A program made the translations under genes and the position numbers. DNA of 64,000 nucleotides. It comes from Solimonas sp. K1W22B-7. Its GTDB lineage: Bacteria; Pseudomonadota; Gammaproteobacteria; Nevskiales; Nevskiaceae. Of this stretch, positions 8,018 through 15,940 are shown piece after piece. Each line of letters starts with the position of its first letter. The first letter of the stretch is position 1. The stretch spans positions 4,278,001 to 4,342,000 of the forward strand of contig NZ_CP031704.1 in assembly GCF_003428335.1 (NCBI RefSeq), read 5' to 3'. Below the pieces are notes generated by a model. It saw only the letters and a program-made list of their open reading frames with translations. It was not told the origin of the DNA and searched no databases.

Positions 8018-9201
8018 GTCGCCTGCTCCGCCGTGCCGCCCAGCTCCGCGAGGCGCTGCGTGTGCTGGCCCAGCAGCGGCGCCGGGCTGGCGATCCGCGC
8101 TGGCGTGGCGCTGAGCTTGTAGGGCACCGTTGGATACAGCGCCCTGCCCTGTGCCGGATGCTCCACCTCGGCGAAGAATCCGCGATGGGCGTACTGCGGC
8201 GAAGCCCGCAGGTCGCGCGCATGGTTCACCGCCACCAGCGTCAGGCCGAGCTTCTGCGCTTCGGCAGACACGGCGTCCTTGTCCTGCGTGCGCAGCCACT
8301 CGGCGATATGGCCGCGGCACTGCGCCACGCGCTCCGGCGTGCACTCGCGCTCCAGCCAGCGCTCCGGAAACGACTTCATCCAATCCGGATGACCCAGCAG
8401 CTTGCCCAGCGCATCCCAGTGCCCGGGCGCCGACATCCAGATGTAGGCATAGCCATCGCGGCAGGGAAAGATACCCGCCGGCCCGAACAGGTCGAAGGCC
8501 GTGCGCCGGGTACTGACGTCCATGTCGCCCGCCACCATCTGTCCGAGCACGTAATCGACGCGCGAGGCCAGCACCTCCTGCTTCGACACGCCGATGAAGC
8601 GGCCCTGGCCCGAGTCCTCGCGCTCGTACAGGGCGGCGACCACGCAGAGCGCGGCCTCCAGGCCGGCCTCGTAGCTGGCCAGGAAGCGTCCCGGGCCTTT
8701 CAGCGGCGGCTGCCCGTCGGCGGCGCCGCTGGGCGTGTGGTAGCCCCAGCCGCTGGCGTGGAACACCGTGAGGTCCTCGGCGTGCAGGCGATCCTCCGGC
8801 GGCAACTGGCCGAAGGCGGTGATCGAGCACAGCAGCAGCCGCGGCCAGCGCTCCGCGAAGGCCTGCGGATCCAGGCCGACGCTCCTGAGCCAGCCGGCAG
8901 GGTGGTCGTCGATGACCGCGTCGACCTTGTCCAGCAACTGCGCCAGCGTCTCGGTGCCGATGGCGCTTGCGACATCCAGCGCCACCGAGTGCTTGCCGGT
9001 ATTCAGGTAGGCGAACAGGCCGCTGTTCTCGCCGGCACCGCCCGCGGGCGCGAACGGCCCCATGGCACGGGTCGGGCTGCCGCTGCCCGGCCGCTCCAGC
9101 TTGATGACGTCGGCGCCAAAATCGGAGAGCAGCTTGCCGCAGTACTCGCCGGCAACGCCTTCCGCCAGTTCCAGCACCCGGAATCCCTTCAAGGCCGACA
9201 T
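8014..9201 (-). CDS. Class III CoA-transferase paralogue lacking the catalytic Asp
   Basis: 395 residues beginning LKGFRVLELAEGVAGEYCGK, clearly CaiB/BaiF family. Where active members have D in the GDxxGG-type motif, this protein reads LASYEAGLE, so the acyl-anhydride-forming Asp is missing. It overlaps the next family member by 4 bases (ATGA). This fits a non-catalytic partner of a heterodimeric CoA-transferase, an arrangement I recall for benzylsuccinate CoA-transferase. GGAG lies 6 bases before the ATG and the hyuA-like stop is 14 bases upstream, so all four genes form one operon. Confidence 0.82.
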   Translation of the reverse strand: MSALKGFRVLELAEGVAGEYCGKLLSDFGADVIKLERPGSGSPTRAMGPFAPAGGAGENSGLFAYLNTGKHSVALDVASAIGTETLAQLLDKVDAVIDDHPAGWLRSVGLDPQAFAERWPRLLLCSITAFGQLPPEDRLHAEDLTVFHASGWGYHTPSGAADGQPPLKGPGRFLASYEAGLEAALCVVAALYEREDSGQGRFIGVSKQEVLASRVDYVLGQMVAGDMDVSTRRTAFDLFGPAGIFPCRDGYAYIWMSAPGHWDALGKLLGHPDWMKSFPERWLERECTPERVAQCRGHIAEWLRTQDKDAVSAEAQKLGLTLVAVNHARDLRASPQYAHRGFFAEVEHPAQGRALYPTVPYKLSATPARIASPAPLLGQHTQRLAELGGTAEQAT

Positions 9202-9215
9202 GCGAAGCTCCAGGC

Positions 9216-11300
9216 TCAGCGCGACTTGCCGACGTGCGTCAGCTCGTAGTCGCCCGCGTCGTCCACCTGTGCCTTCCAGCCCGGGTAGACCACGATCGTG
9301 GTGAAGGTCTCCTCGATGATCGCCGGACCCGTGACCTCGTGGCCCGGCTTCAGCGCGGTGCCGCGGAACACCGGCGTGTCGCGGTAGCCGGTGCCCAGGT
9401 TGGTGCGGCGCGTGCTGCTGCCCTGCGCCGCGACGGTTGCCGCCGTGGTTCCGCGAATCACCCGCGGCGACGGCGTCTCGACACAGGTCACCAGGCGGAT
9501 GCCGGTCACCTCGGGCATCTCGCCCTCGCGTACGTGTCCGAACTCCTCGGTGTAGCGCTGGTTGAAGGCCGCGATCGCCTGCGCGGGCAGGCCGGCATCG
9601 ACGAAGGCCAGGTCGCCCAGGCCCTGGTTGACGCGGATGTCGAAGGCCAGCGCCCAGTTCTGCCCGGGGTACCGCATCTTCATCTGGTACTTCGACGTGA
9701 TGCGCTCGCGCGGCAGTTCGGCGTCGGCGAAGTATTTCTCCGCGCGCGCTTCCAGGTCCGCCCACAAGGCCTTGAGCCGGCCGACGTCGACCTGGTCGGC
9801 CGGCGCGATGTAGGAACGCTCCTCATCGATGCCGGGATTGGCCACCAGCGTGCCCAGCGCCGAGAACGTCGGCGAGGCCTTCGGCACCAGCACGCGGTCG
9901 ATGCCCAGGTCTTCGGCCTGCACCGCGGCGAACACCGGCCCGTTGCCGCCGTAGGCCAGCATCACCATGTCCTTGGGATCGATGCCCTTGCCGGCGACGG
10001 TGCGGCGCACCGCCTGGCTCATGTTGGCATTGACCACGCGCCAGCAGTCGAAGGCCGCGTCCTCGGCGCCATAGCCCATCTGCGTGCCGAGCTGCTGGAA
10101 GGCTTCCGCGACGCCGGCCCGCGACAGCGAAAAGCTGCCGCCGGCAAACTCGGCTTCCGCCGAGAGGATGCCCAGCATCAGCAGCGCATCGGTGATGGTC
10201 GGCTGCGTGCCGCCGCGGCCATAGCAGATCGGCCCCGGCTCCGAGCCGGCGGATGCCGGGCCCACGGCCAGGGCGCCGTTGTGGATATTGCAGATCGACC
10301 CGCCGCCGGCACCCAGCGTCTCCACCTTCACCATCGGCACACCCACCAGGTAGCGGTGGTGCATGTTCCAGCCAGCCTCCGCCGGCGCGGCACCGTTGAG
10401 CACCACCGACATGTCGTAGGACGTCCCGCCCATGTCCACGCACAGCAGGTTGGGATAGCCCTTGGCGGTACCGACATGGGCCGAGCCGATCACGCCGCCG
10501 GCCGGACCCGAGGCCAGGACACGGATCGGCGATCCGTCGATGTACTCACGCGTCATCACGCCGCCGCTGGCCTGCATCACCATCAGCTGCCGCCGGTATC
10601 CGCCGTCCTTCAGGCGGCCCACCAGCTTCTCGATGTAGGAGGTCACCCGCGGGGCGACGTAGGCATTGACCACGGTGGTGCTGGTGCGGTCGAACTCGGG
10701 GGCGCGCGGCAGGACCTGATGCGAGCAGGAGATATGCACGCCCGGCATTTCCTCCGCGACGATCTGCGCCACGCGCTGCTCGTGCGCCGGGTTGATGAAG
10801 GAGAAGATCAGCGAAATGGCGACGGACTCGACGTTCTGCTTGCGCAGCCGCCGGCAGCACTCGCGCACCGCGTCCTCGTCCAGCGCCTTGTACACCGAGC
10901 CGTCGAACAGCACGCGCTCCGGCACCGTCAGGCGGCGGCGGCGCGGCGCGATCTCCTTGGGCGGATCCAGGCGTACGTCCCAGATGTCCTCCTTGTAGCC
11001 GCGGCGGTACTCGATCTCATCACGGAAGCCTTCGGTAGTGATCAGGCCGGTGACCGCACCGTTCATCTCGATCAGGGTGTTGTCGGCCACGGTCGTGCCA
11101 TGCACGATGGCCTCGCAGCGCCCGAGGAACTCGCCCAGCTCGAGACCTTCGATCCCGGCGAGCTTCTTCAGGCCGGTCATCACGCCGATGGAACGGTCCT
11201 CCGGCGTGCTGAGATTCTTGTGCAGTACCACTTCCGCCCCCTTGAGCAGGGCAAAGTCGGTGAAGGTGCCGCCGACATCGATGCCAACGCGATAGCTCAC
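9216..11300 (-). CDS. Hydantoinase A/oxoprolinase family protein (HyuA-like)
   Basis: 694 residues from a GTG start after AGGAAG. The N-terminal ASKHA-type nucleotide motif GIDVGGTFTDF and the central DMGGTSYDMS are characteristic of HyuA, 5-oxoprolinase and the ATP-dependent acetone/acetophenone carboxylases. The partner HyuB-like subunit lies 10 bases upstream. No hydantoin-specific neighbours (amidohydrolase, carbamoylase, racemase) are present. Two CoA-transferases follow instead, so ketone carboxylation followed by CoA transfer is as plausible as hydantoin or lactam hydrolysis. The reaction cannot be decided from sequence. Confidence 0.9.
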   Translation of the reverse strand: MSYRVGIDVGGTFTDFALLKGAEVVLHKNLSTPEDRSIGVMTGLKKLAGIEGLELGEFLGRCEAIVHGTTVADNTLIEMNGAVTGLITTEGFRDEIEYRRGYKEDIWDVRLDPPKEIAPRRRRLTVPERVLFDGSVYKALDEDAVRECCRRLRKQNVESVAISLIFSFINPAHEQRVAQIVAEEMPGVHISCSHQVLPRAPEFDRTSTTVVNAYVAPRVTSYIEKLVGRLKDGGYRRQLMVMQASGGVMTREYIDGSPIRVLASGPAGGVIGSAHVGTAKGYPNLLCVDMGGTSYDMSVVLNGAAPAEAGWNMHHRYLVGVPMVKVETLGAGGGSICNIHNGALAVGPASAGSEPGPICYGRGGTQPTITDALLMLGILSAEAEFAGGSFSLSRAGVAEAFQQLGTQMGYGAEDAAFDCWRVVNANMSQAVRRTVAGKGIDPKDMVMLAYGGNGPVFAAVQAEDLGIDRVLVPKASPTFSALGTLVANPGIDEERSYIAPADQVDVGRLKALWADLEARAEKYFADAELPRERITSKYQMKMRYPGQNWALAFDIRVNQGLGDLAFVDAGLPAQAIAAFNQRYTEEFGHVREGEMPEVTGIRLVTCVETPSPRVIRGTTAATVAAQGSSTRRTNLGTGYRDTPVFRGTALKPGHEVTGPAIIEETFTTIVVYPGWKAQVDDAGDYELTHVGKSR

Positions 11301-11310
11301 GATTTCTTCC

Positions 11311-13131
11311 TCAGGCAGGCTGCGCTGCGCGCGCGGCCTGCAGTTTCCGGCGCGCCGCCGCGGTGGCCGCCACGTCGACCGCGAGGTCGTAGTTTTCCAG
11401 CGTGCCGGTCAGGATCACGCCGTACCTGTCCCGCGCCGCCGCGAGGCTGACCTTCTCGTCGAGCACGTCTTCCTTCACCGCCTCCGGGTCGCGCAGCAGA
11501 GCCGGCCCGAAGCCGCCGCCGCCGCCATGCTGATAGGCGATCACCGCCCCGCCCGGCAGCTGCGCCAGCGTCGACAGCTCGATCTTGCGCTCCTGCGCGG
11601 TGCCCACTTCGAAATGGTTCGAGTAGGCCCCGGCATCGTCGCCGCCGCAGAGGCCGCGCAGCGGGTGCGCCGACGACACCATCCAGGCCATCGCCATGGT
11701 CGGCTCGAGGATCTTCTTGACGTTGAGGCTGCCCGGCTGGCCACGCCACTGCCCGGCGCCACCGGTATCCGGCGTCATCTCGCGGCTGATGTTGAGGATC
11801 GGGAAACGGCTCTCCGCATCCTCCGCCTCCGACAGCAGCAGGTTGCCCAGGCCGACGCAGGAAGCACCCCAGCCATCGACGCCCTGCACCGCCGAGGAAT
11901 CCATCGAACGGGAGTCGACGCCCTGGTCCATCCACATCTGGCCATTCCTGAAGCCGATCACCGCGTTCGGCATGCCGATCTTGTAGACCTGCGGGCAGGA
12001 GCGCTCCGGCACCACCGGCGCCAGCGCCACGCAGATCGCCTCGATGATCTCGCAGGCCGGGTGGAAGGAACCCAATGCCGCCGGCTTGTTGATCGGCGGA
12101 TGCACGATCGTATTCTCGGGCAGCACGATCTCCACCGCGTGGAACAGTCCCTCGTTCTTGATGATGCCGGGATCGATCATCGAGGCCAGCTGCGTCATGG
12201 CATAGCCACGGCTGTTGGCGAAGGTGTTCCACACGCCGACCAGTTGCGGACGATCGTCGGAGCCGGTCAGGTCCACCGTCAGCTGGTCGCCATTGACGGT
12301 GCAGTTGACGTGCACCTTGACGTCCTTGGTGCCCTGGGTGTCGTGGTCGATGAAGACATCGGCGGCATAGGAGCCGTCCGGCCACTTCGCGATCTCCTCG
12401 CGGAAGCGCTGCTCGGTGTGCTCGATGTTGTGGTTGACGGCTGCCTTCACGGTCTCGGCACCCCACTTGCGGACAACGTCCTGCAGCAGCTTCACGCAGT
12501 GCTGCACCGCGCCAATCATCGCGGCGAGATCGCCGGCGAAGGAGGGAAAGCGGTTGTTGCGCTCCAGCAGCTTGATGACGTCGCGGCGCTTCTCGCCGCG
12601 GTGCACCAGCTTCAGGCAGGGAATCGCCAGGCCCTCGGTGAAGATGTCGGTGGCCTCCAGCGTGAAACCGCCGGGGTCCTTGCCGCCGGTATCGCCCTGG
12701 TGCGCCTGCAGGGCCTGGATCAGCACCAGCCTGCCGTCGTCGTCGAACACCGGCGCGTAGACGTTGTAGTCCGGCAGGTGGCCGCCGCCGAAGTCCGGGT
12801 CGTTGCCGACGAAGACATCGCCCGGACCCCAGTCGTAGTCCTCGTAGAACTTCAGCCCGTAGCGCACCGTCAGCTGCGAGATGAACAGCAGGTGCGGCGT
12901 ACCCACCGAAACGCCGGCCAGGCGGCCATGGGCGTCGATGATGCTGCCGTTGCGCTCGTTGGACTGGTTGATGATCGGCGAGGAAGCGGCCCGGCCCAGG
13001 TAAGTCGCCGCCTCGAAGCAGACCGTCTCGAAGGCACCGCGGATGATGCTGGCGGTGACCGGGTCGACGGTGGCCGTGGTCGGCAGCGGCGCGCGCTTCG
13101 CGGCCAGTTCCCGGTTCAGTTCGAATGACAT
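11311..13131 (-). CDS. Hydantoinase B/oxoprolinase family protein (HyuB-like)
   Basis: 606 residues from the ATG of MSFELNREL, preceded by GAGGGGA; an in-frame start 42 bases earlier lacks such a site. Family hallmarks include VGNDPDFGGGHLPDY near the middle of the N-terminal half, NKPAALGSFHPACE, and the glycine-rich GGGGGFGPALLRDPEAV near the C-terminus. Together with the HyuA-like subunit it forms the catalytic pair. It is the first gene of the four-gene HyuBA/CoA-transferase operon. The 270 bases upstream hold no convincing gene and should contain the promoter. Confidence 0.9.
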   Translation of the reverse strand: MSFELNRELAAKRAPLPTTATVDPVTASIIRGAFETVCFEAATYLGRAASSPIINQSNERNGSIIDAHGRLAGVSVGTPHLLFISQLTVRYGLKFYEDYDWGPGDVFVGNDPDFGGGHLPDYNVYAPVFDDDGRLVLIQALQAHQGDTGGKDPGGFTLEATDIFTEGLAIPCLKLVHRGEKRRDVIKLLERNNRFPSFAGDLAAMIGAVQHCVKLLQDVVRKWGAETVKAAVNHNIEHTEQRFREEIAKWPDGSYAADVFIDHDTQGTKDVKVHVNCTVNGDQLTVDLTGSDDRPQLVGVWNTFANSRGYAMTQLASMIDPGIIKNEGLFHAVEIVLPENTIVHPPINKPAALGSFHPACEIIEAICVALAPVVPERSCPQVYKIGMPNAVIGFRNGQMWMDQGVDSRSMDSSAVQGVDGWGASCVGLGNLLLSEAEDAESRFPILNISREMTPDTGGAGQWRGQPGSLNVKKILEPTMAMAWMVSSAHPLRGLCGGDDAGAYSNHFEVGTAQERKIELSTLAQLPGGAVIAYQHGGGGGFGPALLRDPEAVKEDVLDEKVSLAAARDRYGVILTGTLENYDLAVDVAATAAARRKLQAARAAQPA

Positions 13132-13401
13132 GCGGCAATCCCCTCTGGCGTTCCCTGGCGGAACGGCAGGCAACTGGCTCCTGCAAATGGCTGACTTCCC
13201 GCTCGCCCGTCAGGCTGAGCAGGAGGAAACGGCAAGAAAGGGGGCTGGCCTGTGCCCGAAGGCCTGGGGCGATGGCCGATCCTCGTCACCGTTCCCGGCT
13301 AGAGTCCACCCGGGGCGGGCCTGGAGTCTCGATAAAAGCTGCAAATCCTTCGACAGTGCCCCGGCGGGGCACGCGTTCCAAGCCGTCGAAAGGGGGCTGG
13401 G

Positions 13402-14049
13402 CTACTCCTGCGGGAGGTAGCCTTCGCGGTTCGCCCTGACGTGGCGCAGTTGGAAGCTGTCCGGGCACTGCCCTTCCAGGTCGAGCGCGCAGCGCTGGAA
13501 GCGGAAATCGGCATCGACGCAGACCAGCACCTCGCGCAGCCACTTGCCCTTGCATACGAGCAGCATCTGCTCAGGCTGCAGTTCCGGATTTTCGCGCCTG
13601 AAGGCGCCCAGGAAGGCCTCGCGCGTAACGCTCAGCGGCTTCTTGCGAACGGCGGCGTACTCCTCCGGCACCGTCAGCCGGCGCCCGGCGCGATCCACCG
13701 CGATCATGTACTCCGGCTGGCCCAGGCCACTGCAGGCGCCCTGCGTCCGCCAGATCTTGCGCGCCAGGGTCTTGTTGGCAACGGTGCCGAAGATCCGGTC
13801 CAGGGACTCCGGGGACAGCGCCCCGGATTCGCAGTCAGGGCCGGCGCCGGCACTGAAGCGCGGCTGCAGCCCGCCCAGTTCGAAGTAGCGCTCCTGCAGG
13901 CACTGCGGCTCCTTCAGGCCCAGGTTGGCGTTGCAATACTCCGGCGACCACAGCAGGGAGATCGTCCATCCGTCCGGCGCCTGGGCGCGGCCGGGCAGCG
14001 ACCACAGCAGCAGGGCAGCCAACAGCCATCCACGGGATTTCCTGATCAT
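13402..14049 (-). CDS. Secreted RNase T2-fold protein with substituted active site
   Basis: 215 residues with a signal peptide (about 1-24, cleavage after GRAQA). The frame WTISLLWSPEYC, a Cys-rich body and the C-terminal LREVLVCVDADFRFQRC are strongly RNase T2-like. The catalytic segments are altered: the usual HGLWP (CAS I) reads GGLQP at 59-63, and HEWxKHGTC (CAS II) reads KIWRTQGAC at 98-106. The catalytic His, Glu, Lys and His are all replaced while flanking Cys, CSGL and the fold are kept. It is probably a non-catalytic, disulfide-stabilised periplasmic or extracellular protein. It lies alone between the HyuBA operon and a TonB-like gene. Confidence 0.75.
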   Translation of the reverse strand: MIRKSRGWLLAALLLWSLPGRAQAPDGWTISLLWSPEYCNANLGLKEPQCLQERYFELGGLQPRFSAGAGPDCESGALSPESLDRIFGTVANKTLARKIWRTQGACSGLGQPEYMIAVDRAGRRLTVPEEYAAVRKKPLSVTREAFLGAFRRENPELQPEQMLLVCKGKWLREVLVCVDADFRFQRCALDLEGQCPDSFQLRHVRANREGYLPQE

Positions 14050-14205
14050 GTGCGGGTCTCCGGCTCCGGCATGGGACGCACCCGCGCAGCAGCATGAATC
14101 GAGAGGGCGCCATGGCCGATACCATATCGCCAGGACGAGTCCCTGGCCATCGCATCGGCGCGCGCCTGTCCGGCAGACTCCGTCGATGGTCGCCTGGGGC
14201 AGACC

Positions 14206-14958
14206 CTAGTTCAGCTTCCAGGCAAACCGCACGATGGCGCCAGCGGCCTGCGCCACGCCATCAACAGTGGCGGGCCTGAAATCGCATCTTTCGATGGCGC
14301 GCTGCGCCACCACGTCGAGCTGCCGGTGGCCGCTGCTCTCGGCGATGCGGCTGGCTTTCACCTTGCCGCTGGCATCCAGGTCGACGCTGACCGAGACCGC
14401 GCCTTCTTCGCGGCGATCGATGGACATCGAGGGATACTGCGGGCGACGGCAGCTGCTCCAGTCGATGGTGGGCTCGACGCGCACCGCGGCCCTGGCCGCT
14501 GCAACCGGCGGCGGCGGGCGGGCGGCGGCTACCGGCAGCGGCTCGGGCCGCTTGCGCTCCGCCGCAGCAGCCGCCTCGCGCGCCCGTTGCTGCTCCTGCT
14601 CCGCCGCGGCGCGCTCGGCCCGCAGCGTTTCCTGGCGCTGGCGCTCGCGCGCCGCCGCTTCATCGCTGGCGCGCCGCTGCTGCTGTTCGATCTGCTTGAA
14701 GTCTCCCTGGAGCTGCTGGTTCCAGCCTTCCAGCGCGGCCTTCTCTTCAGCCTCCGCCAGCACCGGCTCCTTCTGCGCCGCTGCAGGCACCGCCGCCGGG
14801 GCATCCGCGGTCTTGCTGCCGCCATCGAGCAGCAGCAGCGCCCCCCCGACGACGATGCAGACCACGATCAGCCCCAGGGCGATCGAGTATTCCGCCGAAT
14901 GCGCCAGCGTGGCCGCCAGGCGCTTCAGCCCGGATTCCGCGTTCCCCTGTTCGGGCAT
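14206..14958 (-). CDS. TonB/TolA-like energy transducer with coiled-coil stalk
   Basis: 250 residues: a cytoplasmic N-terminus, one membrane helix (about 26-45), a long Ala/Glu/Gln/Arg stalk (about 70-140) that should be helical, then a Pro-rich stretch. The C-terminal domain has PQYPSMSIDRREEGAVSVSVDL and AIERCDFRPA, the TonB C-terminal pattern. It would span the periplasm and contact an outer-membrane partner. No ExbB/ExbD lie beside it; the complete set at 19171-22694 has its own TonB. It follows the response regulator gene by about 56 bases. Confidence 0.75.
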   Translation of the reverse strand: MPEQGNAESGLKRLAATLAHSAEYSIALGLIVVCIVVGGALLLLDGGSKTADAPAAVPAAAQKEPVLAEAEEKAALEGWNQQLQGDFKQIEQQQRRASDEAAARERQRQETLRAERAAAEQEQQRAREAAAAAERKRPEPLPVAAARPPPPVAAARAAVRVEPTIDWSSCRRPQYPSMSIDRREEGAVSVSVDLDASGKVKASRIAESSGHRQLDVVAQRAIERCDFRPATVDGVAQAAGAIVRFAWKLN

Positions 14959-15014
14959 CGTCCTGTCCCCCTAGTCACCGTTGTTGGACCCTGCGGGGGA
15001 CCGTCCCCCGACCG

Positions 15015-15938
15015 TCATGCCCGCAGGGCGCGCTTGATCCGCGCGAGCAGCCCCAGGCGCTCCGGGGGCTGAACGACCGGTTGGCGCGGGGCTTCAGGAG
15101 CCGCACGCTGGACCTGGTCGGGATGCTGCCGCAGCATCTCATAGCGCCTGCTGGCAATGTTGATCGTGCCGCGCAGCAGGCTCTCGGCGACCGGCTTGAG
15201 CAGCAGCCGGTAGATCTGCCCCTGGTTGATCAGGGTGACGCTGTGCCCGGCATCAGCATGCGCGGTCAGGACCACCACCACCAGCGCCGGATGGTGCTCC
15301 CGCAGAGAGGTCAGCAGGTGGGTCAGGACTTCGCCGCCCACGACCAGCTCGGTCACGATCACGCCGATGGGGTATTGCTCCAGCAGCGACAGGGCCTGGT
15401 CCACCGATCCGGCCTCGTACACCTGGCGATCGTTTTCCAGGGCCTGCTTCAGCACGCCGCGCGAGCCGATGTCCTCGTCCAGCAGCAGCACGCCGACGCT
15501 GGAAGCCGCCGCCTTGGCCCCGGTCACCGCCACGGGCGGCGGCAGATTGAGCGGCATCACGTCCGAGGCAGCCACCGCCGCCGCGATCGTGGCGCGCAAC
15601 TCGGCGTTCGCCCAGGGCTTGGACACGAAGCGGAAGATTTCGCCCTCGTTGATCGAGCCGATGATCGCGGAAAGGTCGGAGTAGCCGGTCAGCAGCAGCC
15701 GCACCGCCCGCGGCCGCAGTTCACGCGCCGTGCGCAGCACGTCCACGCCGGTCACATCCGGCATGCGCTGGTCGCTGACGATGACGTCGAATTCCTGCTT
15801 CCTGATCTGCTCGATGCCCTCGGCGCCACCCAGTGCCGTCACCACTTCATAGTCGTTCCTGAAGATCGCCTTGAGCGACAGCAGGATGCGCGGTTCGTCA
15901 TCCACGAACAGGATACGGGGAGGTGTCGCTTGGCTCAT
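15015..15938 (-). CDS. Response regulator with two receiver domains, the second degenerate
   Basis: 307 residues. Receiver 1 has the acidic pocket FVDDEP, phospho-acceptor Asp56 in VIVSDQRMP, Thr84 and Lys107. A second receiver-like unit (about 148-260) keeps LLLDED, VVVLTAH and LLLKP, but the acceptor position reads VIVTEL with Glu197 instead of Asp. There is no DNA-binding or enzymatic output domain; the tail is basic. It starts 2 bases after the histidine kinase stop, so the two are a cognate pair. Output is probably by protein-protein contact, and the Glu may mimic a phosphorylated state. Confidence 0.85.
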   Translation of the reverse strand: MSQATPPRILFVDDEPRILLSLKAIFRNDYEVVTALGGAEGIEQIRKQEFDVIVSDQRMPDVTGVDVLRTARELRPRAVRLLLTGYSDLSAIIGSINEGEIFRFVSKPWANAELRATIAAAVAASDVMPLNLPPPVAVTGAKAAASSVGVLLLDEDIGSRGVLKQALENDRQVYEAGSVDQALSLLEQYPIGVIVTELVVGGEVLTHLLTSLREHHPALVVVVLTAHADAGHSVTLINQGQIYRLLLKPVAESLLRGTINIASRRYEMLRQHPDQVQRAAPEAPRQPVVQPPERLGLLARIKRALRA

Positions 15939-15940
15939 GT

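Noticed and set aside
9234-11450. 738-codon plus-strand ORF opposite the hyuA-like gene
   Set aside because: Complement-frame artefact; the minus-strand protein has clear family motifs.
13043-13420. 125-codon plus-strand ORF across the hyuB start and gap
   Set aside because: Begins inside the opposite-strand gene; no homology or ribosome site; the gap is better explained as promoter DNA.
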